Source of the DNA: Gracilibacillus suaedae
GTDB taxonomy: Bacteria > Bacillota > Bacilli > Bacillales > Amphibacillaceae
Direction of reading: 5' to 3'
Assembly: GCF_017599345.1 (NCBI RefSeq)
Contig: NZ_JAGFVL010000060.1
Location: forward strand, 1-64,000
DNA length: 64,000 nucleotides
Positions 40,283 to 49,327 of the stretch are shown here, in pieces; the first letter of the stretch is position 1; every line of letters begins with the position of its first letter. The translations under genes and the position numbers were made by a program. The notes beneath the pieces are model-generated. The model was not told where the DNA came from and did no database searches. It was given only the letters and a program-made list of their open reading frames with translations.

Positions 40283-41239
40283 ATGAAACAATTATTACTC
40301 GTGATGTTATTGTTTGTAAGTGGCTGTCAAGTAGGAGACCAAGCAGCATTACCATTTAACAAGGCTCCTCAGACAGATAAAGTAAAAAAAGAATTGTTAT
40401 ATCCCGATCGACCATTAGATAGGTTTTGGCATATTACCAATATCGATTTAGAAGCAAGTTCTGTCCTTTTAATAAATGCCGATACAGGACATGTTATTTA
40501 TGAAAAAAATAGTGATATAGCATTACCTACAGCGAGCATGTCAAAAATGATGACGGAATTACTTGTTTTAGAAGCAATTGAGAGTGGGGAATTCGAATGG
40601 AATAGTGATGTAGACATAAGTGATTATGCCTACGACATTTCTCACCAACCAGGATATGCTTCCGTTGATTTATCGAAAGAACATCCATACACGGTAACAG
40701 AATTGTTTCAGGCGATGGCAATTCACTCTGCAAATGGGGCAACCATCGCATTAGCAGAAGAAATAGGTGGAAGTGAAGAAGTTTTTGTACAGCAAATGAA
40801 TCAGCGAGCCCAAGAATTACAGTTGGAGGATACACAGTTTGTAAACAGCACCGGATTAGATAACTTGCATTTGGGAGACTATTATTCTGTTGGCGGTGTT
40901 AACGATACGAATACGATGTCGGCACAGGATTTAGCGATACTTGCGAAGCATTTAATAACGACATATCCGGAATTGTTGGAAACCAGTAACCAGCCAACAT
41001 ATCTTTTACATAACCGGGAATATGAAAATACGAATTGGATGCTGGAAGGTGAATTAGCTTTTGATGGGGTAGATGGGTTGAAGACTGGTTATACTGATCT
41101 TGCTGGCTATTGTTTTACTGGAACTATTGAGAGGAATGGAGTAAGGCTTATTTCAGTTGTAATGGGAGCCTCCTCAGAGGTCGAACGGTTTAGCGAAACA
41201 GCAAGATTATACGAAAAAGCTTTTGAGCAAATAGAATAG
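40283..41239 (+). CDS. D-alanyl-D-alanine carboxypeptidase lipoprotein (S11 penicillin-binding protein)
   Basis: 318 residues from ATG 40283; GGTGG spacing fits it better than ATG 40277. A lipoprotein signal (MKQLLLVMLLFVSGC) puts it on the outer face of the membrane. Active-site motifs are SMSK (S85, K88), SAN and KTG (in GLKTGYTD). It trims the terminal D-Ala from peptidoglycan pentapeptides. The lipobox is unusual because most DacA/DacF proteins use a C-terminal amphipathic helix, and here the C-terminal domain is missing (length about 320 rather than 380-440). TATACT near 40250 is a likely -10. Confidence 0.9.
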   Translation: MKQLLLVMLLFVSGCQVGDQAALPFNKAPQTDKVKKELLYPDRPLDRFWHITNIDLEASSVLLINADTGHVIYEKNSDIALPTASMSKMMTELLVLEAIESGEFEWNSDVDISDYAYDISHQPGYASVDLSKEHPYTVTELFQAMAIHSANGATIALAEEIGGSEEVFVQQMNQRAQELQLEDTQFVNSTGLDNLHLGDYYSVGGVNDTNTMSAQDLAILAKHLITTYPELLETSNQPTYLLHNREYENTNWMLEGELAFDGVDGLKTGYTDLAGYCFTGTIERNGVRLISVVMGASSEVERFSETARLYEKAFEQIE

Positions 41240-41373
41240 TTTTGAAAATAACTGAAGACCATTACTGTATTAATGTAAAAAAATCGAATCAATAAAAAAT
41301 AATTAACATTTGTTCCACAGCTTGTAGTTGGGTATAATTGGTTTTGTTGATTTTTAGTAAAGAAGGCGAATAT

Positions 41374-43620
41374 ATGAAAAACAGTTTACATCTATACAAA
41401 ACCGATATGAAGAATATTATAACTAATTGGGTTGCAGCGATTTTAATAGGTGGCCTCATGATCCTTCCCTCATTATATGCTTGGATGAACATTGAAGCAT
41501 CATGGGACCCGTATGGTCAAACAGATCAAATTAAAGTCGGAGTAGTGAACAATGATGCTGGAGCTAAAGTTCGTGAGGAAGATATTGATGTCGGCAAGGA
41601 ATTAGTAGAAACACTAAAAAGTAATAACTCTATGGATTGGCAGTTTGTCGATGAAGAAGAGGCCATGGATAAATTAGAATATGGGGACTACTTTGCTGTT
41701 ATCGTGGTTCCGGAAGACTTTTCGGAAAAGTTGGCTACTGTGATCAGTGATCAACCAGAAAAAGCTGAAGTAGAGTACTATGTGAACGAAAAAATAAATG
41801 CAATTGCTCCAAAAATAACAGATAAAGGAGCTACTGCAATAGTAGAAGAAATAAGCTCAAGTTTTATTTCAATAGTTAATGGTGTTATTTTTGATATGTT
41901 TAATCAGATCGGTATTGAACTAGAAAAATCGCTACCTGACATTATAAAATTTGAGGAATATGTTTTTACAATCGAAGAGGAATTACCCGAGATTAAAAAA
42001 ATCTTAGATGAATCGTTAGCGGATGCAGAAAATGCAGAAGGTATGATCGATGATGCCAACAACCTTATTCCGAGAGTAGAAGAGACCACAGATCAAGGGC
42101 TAGCAACTGTAAATGAGACGTTAGATTTTATAAATGAAGCAGAAGGACGCTTAAATGAAATAGCTCCACGTGTAAACGAAGACTTAGACACGATTCAGCA
42201 AGCAGTGCAAGATACCAATGAATTTTTGGAATCTGTTGATCTCTCTTCACAGGACTTACCAGATATCAATCAACAAATAAACAGTTGGAATGAACAAATA
42301 GATAGTACCATTGCCTCTATTGAAACTATCGAGGAAATTTTAAGACAAGTGCAAAATCAAGAATCTAACCAGGGTGAAGAAACAACGGATAATCCAGATC
42401 AGAATGGATCAGAAGATAATCAGGAAGCTGAAGGAGACACAGAAGAAGACAATCAGCAAAATAATCAAGAGCAGATAGAAGATGCACTAAACCAACTGAC
42501 AGGGATGAAAACAACATTACAAGAACTACAAGATCAACTGAACCAAGCTGATGAGATGATTGCAGAACATAATGAAGCACTAGAAGAAATGATGGCGAAC
42601 TTAAAAGAAACGGCCCAATTTACAAATGAGCGATTGGATGCTTTTATTACAGAATATCAAGAAACGATTGAACCGCGAGTCAAAGAAGAAATTCAACATA
42701 CGAAAAGTACATTAGAATCGGCAAAAAATATCTTAATGGAAATTCAAGATACGATACCAGAAGCCCAAGAAATGTTAAATAGAACAGCTTCCAATTTGGC
42801 TGACGGAGAAGAGATGCTGGAAAGTGTGTTAGCAGAATATCCGTATATAAATACAAAAATTAATGAACTTGCTGATAAAATTCGTAGTATTGAAGGGGAA
42901 ACGGATTTAGAAGAGATAATTGACTTGTTACAAAATGATCCTGATGCGGAACGAAGCTTTTTTGAAGAGCCAGTGATGTTGAACCAAACTAAGTTATTCC
43001 CGATTGAGAATTATGGAACGGGATTAACGCCGTTTTATACGGTTTTAGCGATCTGGGTTGGTGGATTACTTTTAATTTCATTATTGGCAACAGATCCTCA
43101 TCATGTAGAGCCATACTCAGGAAGACAAATTTATTTTGGCAGATTATTCACGTTTATCACAATTGGATTCTTCCAAACCATTATTGTGACATTAGGTGAC
43201 ATTTATCTTCTTGGTGTAGAAGTAAGGGAACCGGTTTGGTTTATATTATTCGGTTTGTTATCAAGCGTTGTGTTTATTTTGATCGTATATACCTTAGTAT
43301 CGGTTTTTGGTGACATTGGTAAAGCACTAGCCATTGTATTTCTTGTTCTACAGATCGCTGGTGCTGGTGGAACCTATCCAGTCGACTTATTGCCAGAGTT
43401 TTTCCAAGTAATTAACCCTTATCTTCCTTTCACTTATGCGATCAATTTGATGCGAGAAGCGGTAGGAGGAATTGTTTGGAGTAAAGTCCAACATGATGTC
43501 ATCGTGCTATCGGCATTCGGACTTGTTGCATTGATCGTTGGAGCTCTGTTCAAAGCACGCTTGAACAAGTATACACATCAATTAATGAAGAAATCGAGAG
43601 AAACTGGCTTGTTCCATTAA
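41374..43620 (+). CDS. YhgE/Pip-domain membrane protein
   Basis: 748 residues from ATG 41374; the frame upstream lacks a ribosome site. Helix 1 (about 15-35) is followed by the conserved LPSLYAWMNIEASWDPYGQT, the YhgE/Pip N-terminal domain. Residues 180-520 are a long extracellular coiled coil interrupted near 340-375 by an acidic Gln/Asn-rich stretch. Five C-terminal helices of the ABC-2-permease type follow (LLISLLATDPHHVEPYSGRQ between them). Relatives include the lactococcal phage infection protein Pip and type VII-linked YueB/EsaA. The role is a cell-surface anchor or export component. A monocistronic gene. Confidence 0.87.
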   Translation: MKNSLHLYKTDMKNIITNWVAAILIGGLMILPSLYAWMNIEASWDPYGQTDQIKVGVVNNDAGAKVREEDIDVGKELVETLKSNNSMDWQFVDEEEAMDKLEYGDYFAVIVVPEDFSEKLATVISDQPEKAEVEYYVNEKINAIAPKITDKGATAIVEEISSSFISIVNGVIFDMFNQIGIELEKSLPDIIKFEEYVFTIEEELPEIKKILDESLADAENAEGMIDDANNLIPRVEETTDQGLATVNETLDFINEAEGRLNEIAPRVNEDLDTIQQAVQDTNEFLESVDLSSQDLPDINQQINSWNEQIDSTIASIETIEEILRQVQNQESNQGEETTDNPDQNGSEDNQEAEGDTEEDNQQNNQEQIEDALNQLTGMKTTLQELQDQLNQADEMIAEHNEALEEMMANLKETAQFTNERLDAFITEYQETIEPRVKEEIQHTKSTLESAKNILMEIQDTIPEAQEMLNRTASNLADGEEMLESVLAEYPYINTKINELADKIRSIEGETDLEEIIDLLQNDPDAERSFFEEPVMLNQTKLFPIENYGTGLTPFYTVLAIWVGGLLLISLLATDPHHVEPYSGRQIYFGRLFTFITIGFFQTIIVTLGDIYLLGVEVREPVWFILFGLLSSVVFILIVYTLVSVFGDIGKALAIVFLVLQIAGAGGTYPVDLLPEFFQVINPYLPFTYAINLMREAVGGIVWSKVQHDVIVLSAFGLVALIVGALFKARLNKYTHQLMKKSRETGLFH

Positions 43621-43767
43621 TCAATAAACCCTAACTTGGCTCCGCTGAGGGAGTTCCACTTTATTTAGGAAGATTATCTTTTCTTATAAGTTAAGAATGT
43701 ATAAAATCAGTACAATGACTGCGTTAAGCGAAGTAGTTATTTTGAAATGTTTGATATATTTGTAACG

Positions 43768-43885
43768 CTCCGACTAATTACTTTCCGCGGGCACGGCCTC
43801 CACTAACTTTGCAAAGAAGAACACGTTGCAAAGTGGATTTTCGGCTCGCGCTATTCCCGCAGGAGTCTCCGTAATTAGTCTCCGC
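43768..43885. repeat. Bacillaceae palindromic repeat element A
   Basis: Ends are perfect inverted repeats GACTAATTAC (43772) and GTAATTAGTC (43871). Inside are TTTCCGCGGGCACGG and GCTATTCCCGCAGGAG, words common in intergenic repeats of Bacillaceae genomes. It is much GC-richer than its surroundings. A REP-like or MITE-like element is likely. Confidence 0.7.
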
Positions 43886-44019
43886 TATGAGAAGGTGCGA
43901 CCATTCTTGTCATAAGTAATAGGTTGACTTTTTACAATGAACAAAGTGAAAAATCGCTATTCGTGAGTATAAAAGCTGCTGTGTTACTTCATGCTTGCGT
44001 TGTAGAGCAGTACTTAGCG

Positions 44020-44132
44020 AAGGCTGCCCACTTCCACTCCTGTGGGAATCGTTTGACCTGAAGATCCACTTTTTCGAGCGGTTTTTGCTCGAAAAATTTC
44101 AACCCCCACGGAAAGGGAGGTGGGCAGCCGGG
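44020..44132. repeat. Bacillaceae palindromic repeat element B
   Basis: Ends GGCTGCCCAC (44022) and GTGGGCAGCC (44120) are a perfect inverted repeat. An inner hairpin TTTTCGAGC / GCTCGAAAA lies at 44071-44095. Different sequence from element A but the same general plan. Confidence 0.65.
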
Positions 44133-44228
44133 GTTATGGTCATACTGTCGATATATTTCATCATTATTTTAGCATTTAGTGATTAGGACTGGCGGTTATT
44201 GTCCAGTTTTTACTTAGGAGGATTTGCA

Positions 44229-45116
44229 ATGGGTAAAAGAGGCTGGATTATTTACAATGGTAATCTATACACAAAGAAGTTTGTCGAACAAATCGAATGG
44301 TTACGAAAAACAGCGGAGACGTTTGACTTTGAAATAGATGTGATCGCTAATAATCAATTACTCGTTACTATTGAAGAAGGTGAAACAAGAATATTAACGG
44401 AAAAAGCTGAGCCTGATTTTGTGTTCTTCTGGGATAAGGATTTATTTTTGGCAAGGCAATTGGAAGTACAGGGATTGCGTTTATTTAATTCAGCAAAAGC
44501 GATTGAAATATGCGATGATAAAGCATTAACCTATCAACAGTTAGCGAATCATGGTATTCGAATGCCGAAGACGATCATCGCCCCGAAGGTTTTTGTTTCG
44601 TTAGAAGACGACAGTCATCTTGATCAAGTAATCGAAACGTTGGGCTTTCCTATGGTTATTAAAGAAACATTCGGATCCTTTGGTGAACAGGTATATTTAA
44701 TCGAAAATGAGCAGCAATTACGTCAAAAAGTGAAGGAATTACAGCATAAACCACACCTTTTTCAAGAATACATTGCATCAAGCTACGGCCGAGATGTGCG
44801 CTTAAATGTTGTTGGAGATCAAGTAGTGGCAGCTATGTTAAGAAAATCTGAGCAAGATTTCCGTGCAAATGTGACTGCAGGTGGTCACATGTTTGGTTAC
44901 CAGCCATCAGAAAGAGAGCAAGCGTTAGCGGTTCGTTGTAGTCAATTAGTTGGTGCAGATTTTGCAGGGGTTGATCTCCTTTTTGGAGAAAATGATGAAC
45001 CGATCTTGTGTGAAATTAATTCCAACGCCCATTTTAAAAACATCTATGATTGCACAGGTGTTGATATTACACAAAATATGATGGCTTTTATTAAAGAGAG
45101 CATTACTGAGAATTAA
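44229..45116 (+). CDS. RimK-type ATP-grasp ligase 1
   Basis: 295 residues from ATG 44229 (TTAGGAGGATTTGC ahead). The N-terminal 100 residues form the pre-ATP-grasp domain. The ATP-grasp core shows FPMVIKETFGSFGEQVYLIE (lysine and glycine loop), LFQEYIASSYGRDVRLNVVG and VDLLFGENDEPILCEINSNA with the metal-binding Glu/Asn. It is of the RimK/lysine-biosynthesis type that joins amino acids to carboxylates with ATP. The substrate is unknown. A related ligase sits at 49328, and the germination receptor genes lie between the two. Confidence 0.87.
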   Translation: MGKRGWIIYNGNLYTKKFVEQIEWLRKTAETFDFEIDVIANNQLLVTIEEGETRILTEKAEPDFVFFWDKDLFLARQLEVQGLRLFNSAKAIEICDDKALTYQQLANHGIRMPKTIIAPKVFVSLEDDSHLDQVIETLGFPMVIKETFGSFGEQVYLIENEQQLRQKVKELQHKPHLFQEYIASSYGRDVRLNVVGDQVVAAMLRKSEQDFRANVTAGGHMFGYQPSEREQALAVRCSQLVGADFAGVDLLFGENDEPILCEINSNAHFKNIYDCTGVDITQNMMAFIKESITEN

Positions 45117-45144
45117 ACCGGGCAAAATTTTGCTCGGTTTTTTG
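45115..45144 (+). terminator. Rho-independent terminator
   Basis: Stem AACCGGGC / GCTCGGTT with an 8-base loop and a T-run directly after the ATP-grasp stop. Confidence 0.8.
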
Positions 45145-45206
45145 TATCTATTCTATCTTTCTACAAATAATAAAGCTGTATAAGTCAAAAAAATGAGGTG
45201 GGAAAA

Positions 45207-46718
45207 ATGAGGAGACTTCAGACAATTCATCAAAAAAATAAATCTCAACAACCTAAGCAAACAAATCGAATGGTTAAACGAGCGCTAGAGGATAATCGTT
45301 CGATATTAAAGCGTATCTTTAAGAATAGCATTGATATAAAGTTCAGAGACTTGCAGTTACAGGATAACAACAACACTCGTGCATTTATTTGTTACACAGA
45401 AGGAATGGTCAGAGAAGAGTTTATTCATGATAATGTCTTAGAGCCGTTATTAGGAATAAATTTTAATGAGGGAAAGGTAGAATCTAAGTTATTAATTTCT
45501 TATATGCAATTTAATATTATTAAGGCTTCTTCTGTAAACAAGACATCTGACCTAGATCAAGTAATTGAAAAAGTACTTCGAGGACAAACCGTGCTATTTA
45601 TTGATAGTTGTGACAGTGTATTACTAATTAGTACGGAATCTTATAAATCAAGAGCGATAGAAGAGCCTGATACAGAATCAACGGTAAGAGGGTCAAGAGA
45701 AGGTTTTAACGAAGTCATAAGCACAAATACATCTTTACTCCGCCGTAAAATAAATAATCCGCATTTAATTTTTGAGGAGTTCATTATAGGCGGGAACACT
45801 AAAACTACCGTGCGGATTGGCTACATCAATGGAATTGCAAAAGATGAGACAGTAAAGGAAGTAAGAAAGCGTCTTGAATCGATCGAAACGGATGTTGTTC
45901 TGGAAACCGGTTATTTAGAGCAATATATAGAAGACCATCCTAAGTCTATCTTTCAAACGATTGGAAATAGTGAAAAATCAGATAAAGTAGCCGCTAAATT
46001 ATTGGAAGGGCGAGTAGCTATATTATGTGATGGTACACCATTTGTATTAACAGTGCCTTATGTATTTATAGAAAGTTTACAAGTTCCTGAAGATTACTAT
46101 ACTAAGCCTTACTTTGCTTCATTAGTTCGTTTTATTCGCATGCTATCTTTGTTTCTAACTGTTTTTACTCCAGCGGTCTTTGTTGCCGCTGCTACTTTTC
46201 ATCATGAAATGGTGCCAACATTATTATTAACAACGATGGCAGCTGCTGAAGAAAGAGTACCTTTTCCAATTTTATTAGAAGCGTTAATTATGATTATAAT
46301 CTTTGAACTACTTCGCGAAGCTGGGGTTCGAATGCCACGCCCTATTGGATCGGCCGTCAGTATAGTTGGCGCATTAGTAATTGGAGAATCTGCAGTACAG
46401 GCCGGGCTAGTAGGAGCACCAATGGTTATTGTTGTAGCATTAACAGCTATCACTAGTTTTGTTGTAACCGCAATAAATAATACCGTTATTATGATTCGGA
46501 TTTTTTTGCTGGTATTAGCAGGAACGTTTGGTTTTTATGGTTTATTAATGGGAACGTTGTTTGTAGTAGCACATGTTTGTTCATTAAGATCGTTTGGTAC
46601 TCCTTATCTAACACCACTTGCGCCTGCAGTGTTAACGGAATGGAGAGATACATTTGCTCGATTGCCACTAAAGAAATTACAAAAAAAGCCAGGTTCTATA
46701 CTTCGCAAGAAATTTTAA
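45207..46718 (+). CDS. Spore germination receptor subunit A (GerA family)
   Basis: 503 residues from ATG 45207 (GAGGTGGG ahead; GTG 45198 overlaps it). A basic, low-complexity N-terminus is followed by two soluble subdomains (to about 290) with YTEGMVREEFIHDNVLEPL and TTVRIGYINGIAKDETV, then four or five helices (310-480) with FTPAVFVAAATFHHEMVP and RMPRPIGSAVSIVGALVIGE, the GerAA signature. It forms the germinant receptor in the inner spore membrane with B and C subunits and likely forms the ion channel. Next gene is subunit C. Expressed presumably in the forespore. Confidence 0.95.
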   Translation: MRRLQTIHQKNKSQQPKQTNRMVKRALEDNRSILKRIFKNSIDIKFRDLQLQDNNNTRAFICYTEGMVREEFIHDNVLEPLLGINFNEGKVESKLLISYMQFNIIKASSVNKTSDLDQVIEKVLRGQTVLFIDSCDSVLLISTESYKSRAIEEPDTESTVRGSREGFNEVISTNTSLLRRKINNPHLIFEEFIIGGNTKTTVRIGYINGIAKDETVKEVRKRLESIETDVVLETGYLEQYIEDHPKSIFQTIGNSEKSDKVAAKLLEGRVAILCDGTPFVLTVPYVFIESLQVPEDYYTKPYFASLVRFIRMLSLFLTVFTPAVFVAAATFHHEMVPTLLLTTMAAAEERVPFPILLEALIMIIIFELLREAGVRMPRPIGSAVSIVGALVIGESAVQAGLVGAPMVIVVALTAITSFVVTAINNTVIMIRIFLLVLAGTFGFYGLLMGTLFVVAHVCSLRSFGTPYLTPLAPAVLTEWRDTFARLPLKKLQKKPGSILRKKF

Positions 46719-46739
46719 TACATCCTAGGAGTGAAATAT

Positions 46740-47897
46740 ATGAAGAAATTATTACTTTTCCTAATGGTAATTTTATTGACGGGGTGTTGGGACGTGGAAG
46801 AATTAACAGAAATTGGTATTGTGACTGCGATGGCAATTGATATAGATGAAGAATCGGAAGAATATCAGCTTACTGCCATATATTTAAGACCATCCGCTGA
46901 GGATACGTATGCACCTTCACAAGACGAGCCTTTTTTTACGGTTTCGGTAACAGGCAGATCAATGTCTGAATTACTAAGCAAAACAAACTACAAAATCGAT
47001 CGCAAAGGCTTTTATGCTCATAACAAAGTGGTGATTGTTAGTGAAGAAGTTGCTAAAAAAGGTTTGTTACCTCTTTTCGAAACATTTCAACGAGAGCAGG
47101 TTGTGCGAAGTTATGTTTGGCTAGGTGTGACAAAAGGTACAAGCGCTTCTTCTGTTCTTAAAAAACAAAAAAATAGTATAGCAAAAATTCCTGCTGATTT
47201 CCTTAGTAGTTTATTTGACAACGCTGATTATCAAGCTGTTTCTTTTAATTTATTGAAATTTTATAAGCAATCTTTAAGACAAGGACAAAATCCAGTATTA
47301 GGTGTTATTACATTAGACCAGAGTGAACAAAGCGCAGAACCTAATGTGCGATTGTATGGTGGAGCGGCTTTTAGTAAAGACAAACTTGTGGGGTTTATGA
47401 ATAATGATGAAACAATGGCATACAATTGGATTACTAAAAATAACGATGAAGGTGCACTAACTTTTCCTTATGAAGATGATAAATATGTTACATTAAATTT
47501 AAGTAAAATGAACTCAAGTATTAAGCCTAAGGTAACGAATAAAACGGATATCTCCTTTACAATAGAAATAAAACAACAATTGGAAGTTGCAGAGCGTCAG
47601 GAATTAAAAAAAGCGGAAACAAGAAAAGAGCTTGCGAAATTAGTATTAGAACTCGAGAAAACAGTAGAAAAGGTAATAGAAGGTAAGGTAGAACAAGTCA
47701 TAACAAAAGCACAGGAAGAATTTCAATCAGATATTTTTGGTTTGGGAGCATCATTACGCAATAAGTATCCAAAAGTATGGAATAAATTAAAAGATAATTG
47801 GGGGCAAGAATTTTCCGAAGCTCCTTATGAAGTAAAAGTTGAGGTTGACATTATAAATTCAGGACTATTACAGGGATCATTACATCCTAATGAGTAA
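46740..47897 (+). CDS. Spore germination receptor subunit C, Ger(x)C lipoprotein
   Basis: 385 residues from ATG 46740 (CTAGGAGTG ahead; GTG 46731 overlaps it). Lipoprotein signal MKKLLLFLMVILLTGCWDVE with the usual CWD start. The Ger(x)C domains follow: LTEIGIVTAMAIDID, FYAHNKVVIVSEEVAKKG and a C-terminal helix-rich domain ending with the conserved EVKVEVDIINSGLL. It anchors at the outer face of the spore inner membrane and is needed for receptor assembly. The stop is three bases from that of a convergent minus-strand gene. Confidence 0.95.
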   Translation: MKKLLLFLMVILLTGCWDVEELTEIGIVTAMAIDIDEESEEYQLTAIYLRPSAEDTYAPSQDEPFFTVSVTGRSMSELLSKTNYKIDRKGFYAHNKVVIVSEEVAKKGLLPLFETFQREQVVRSYVWLGVTKGTSASSVLKKQKNSIAKIPADFLSSLFDNADYQAVSFNLLKFYKQSLRQGQNPVLGVITLDQSEQSAEPNVRLYGGAAFSKDKLVGFMNNDETMAYNWITKNNDEGALTFPYEDDKYVTLNLSKMNSSIKPKVTNKTDISFTIEIKQQLEVAERQELKKAETRKELAKLVLELEKTVEKVIEGKVEQVITKAQEEFQSDIFGLGASLRNKYPKVWNKLKDNWGQEFSEAPYEVKVEVDIINSGLLQGSLHPNE

Positions 47898-47899
47898 TA

Positions 47900-48028
47900 T
47901 TAACGAAAGAATCCCTTGAAAATATGATAAATAAGCACGAGCATTAATAATACAACATAGATTAATGCCCCAAATACTAAGAAGGATAACAAAGGATCTG
48001 CTTTTAGTAATTCTATTTTGATTGGCAT
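47900..48028 (-). CDS. 42-residue single-helix protein downstream of germination subunit B
   Basis: Minus-strand ATG at 48028 with AAAGGAG eight bases upstream. Product MPIKIELLKADP then a hydrophobic helix of about 22 residues (FLVFGALIYVVLLMLVLIYH) and IFKGFFR. It lies 48 bases after the B subunit on the same strand. Some germination operons (B. megaterium gerU/gerV, B. subtilis gerK region) carry a small D subunit of one or two helices that changes receptor sensitivity; this could be such a D subunit. Not in the size range of most gene callers. Confidence 0.6.
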   Translation of the reverse strand: MPIKIELLKADPLLSFLVFGALIYVVLLMLVLIYHIFKGFFR

Positions 48029-48076
48029 TGTGAATACTCCTTTTGTTATAGTGAATTCCAATAAATCATCTAAAGA

Positions 48077-49159
48077 TCACATTTTTTTATGTTTCTTCTT
48101 TACTTTGATAATGAGCAAGAGTAATAATGGAAGGATGGCGTATATTAGTATATTGTATACATTTCCTTCCATACCTTTCCAGCGCTGATCACTTAGACTT
48201 TCAAACCGTAGAATAGAAATCATAGGGAGTGCTAAACCGAATATAATACATATCCATTTAGGGTTAGTTTTATTAAGTAACCAAGAAAATGCTAAGCAAA
48301 AGGCAAAAAAATGTATAGCTGTTTTATAGAATCCGCCTATGAACATGATGAAGACACCGATAATATCAAGATTGGTAAAAATCATAGCTATATGCACAGA
48401 TAACAGTGCCTCTAGTAACGGTATCTCTGAAGTGGCTGTCAGTTCCGCTCCCAAGACAGCTATAAAAATAATTTGAGCTATTAATAATAAAAATGTTGAA
48501 ACAGTAACAGCAATGTAAGTTGTTTTACGGATATGTGGTTGCTTTTGGACATAGTGCCAAATGACTAGAAAAACTACTGTCTCACCGAAAGGAAACCCAA
48601 CAACTTTCGGTGCTTCTGTAAGGACTGGTTGCAACCCATCCCCTAGAATCGGTAATAAATTCTCCAATTCAAAGTCACCTGAAATCATAATTAGGAAATA
48701 AGCGGCAAGTAAAAAAAAGAAAAGAAAAGGAAGAAATACTTCAATTGATCTTGCTATAACTTCAATGCCTTTATTCAAAATATAAACCATCACCACTATA
48801 AATAAATAAAGAATAACGGTAAGAGGTGTAGTGGGTAATGCAGTCATTTTTATCAATGCTCCAAATTCATAGAAGTTATGTGTCGCTTGACCTAAAAAAT
48901 ACAAACTGTATAGCAATAATAAAGGTTTAGCAAGAATGACACCTAGACAGTCAGTTAAAATCTCTGCAAAGTTCTGTTTGGGGTAGTATTTAGGGATTTC
49001 AGTATATATCCATAATAAAATAAAACTGAATAAAAAAGAGACCAAGACTACTATCCATGCATCCCTTTTAGCTCCTACACCTAGGACAAATAATGTCGTA
49101 CTTCCAATCTCAAATGTTACGATGAGGGCGAAAAGCTGAATATTTGATATTTGTCTCAT
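48077..49159 (-). CDS. Spore germination receptor subunit B (GerAB, APC-type transporter fold)
   Basis: 360 residues with 10 helices. It resembles GerAB/GerKB: ISNIQLFALIVTFEIGSTTL at the start, IPKYYPKQNFAEIL, RSIEVFLPFLFFFLL, KVVGFPFGETVVFLVIWHYV and ILRFESLSDQRWKG near the end. This subunit binds the germinant (amino acid or sugar). GGGAG precedes ATG 49159. Unlike most ger operons the B gene is on the opposite strand to A and C, so it needs its own promoter. Confidence 0.93.
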   Translation of the reverse strand: MRQISNIQLFALIVTFEIGSTTLFVLGVGAKRDAWIVVLVSFLFSFILLWIYTEIPKYYPKQNFAEILTDCLGVILAKPLLLLYSLYFLGQATHNFYEFGALIKMTALPTTPLTVILYLFIVVMVYILNKGIEVIARSIEVFLPFLFFFLLAAYFLIMISGDFELENLLPILGDGLQPVLTEAPKVVGFPFGETVVFLVIWHYVQKQPHIRKTTYIAVTVSTFLLLIAQIIFIAVLGAELTATSEIPLLEALLSVHIAMIFTNLDIIGVFIMFIGGFYKTAIHFFAFCLAFSWLLNKTNPKWICIIFGLALPMISILRFESLSDQRWKGMEGNVYNILIYAILPLLLLLIIKVKKKHKKM

Positions 49160-49327
49160 ATCTCATTACTCCCATGAAAAAGATTATCGAAATTGTTTTT
49201 TTTTTTTTTCGTAAGGGTATAGTTTTAACATTTTTGCCATTAAAAGTGAAAAATATAACGTATCTGTAAATAAAGGAACATGGTATACTTGAGAATAAAA
49301 GTGAAAAAAGAAGAAGGGGGCCATAGC

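Larger units (their letters stand above)
43621..44228. other. 600-base intergenic region with palindromic repeats
   Basis: No coding sequence. It holds two palindromic elements (separate entries) and ordinary AT-rich spacer with ATG-poor frames; the AGGAGG before the ATP-grasp gene is at its right end. Confidence 0.6.

Noticed and set aside
43995-44186. 63-codon frame inside palindromic element B
   Set aside because: It follows the repeat's inverted arms and has no ribosome site.
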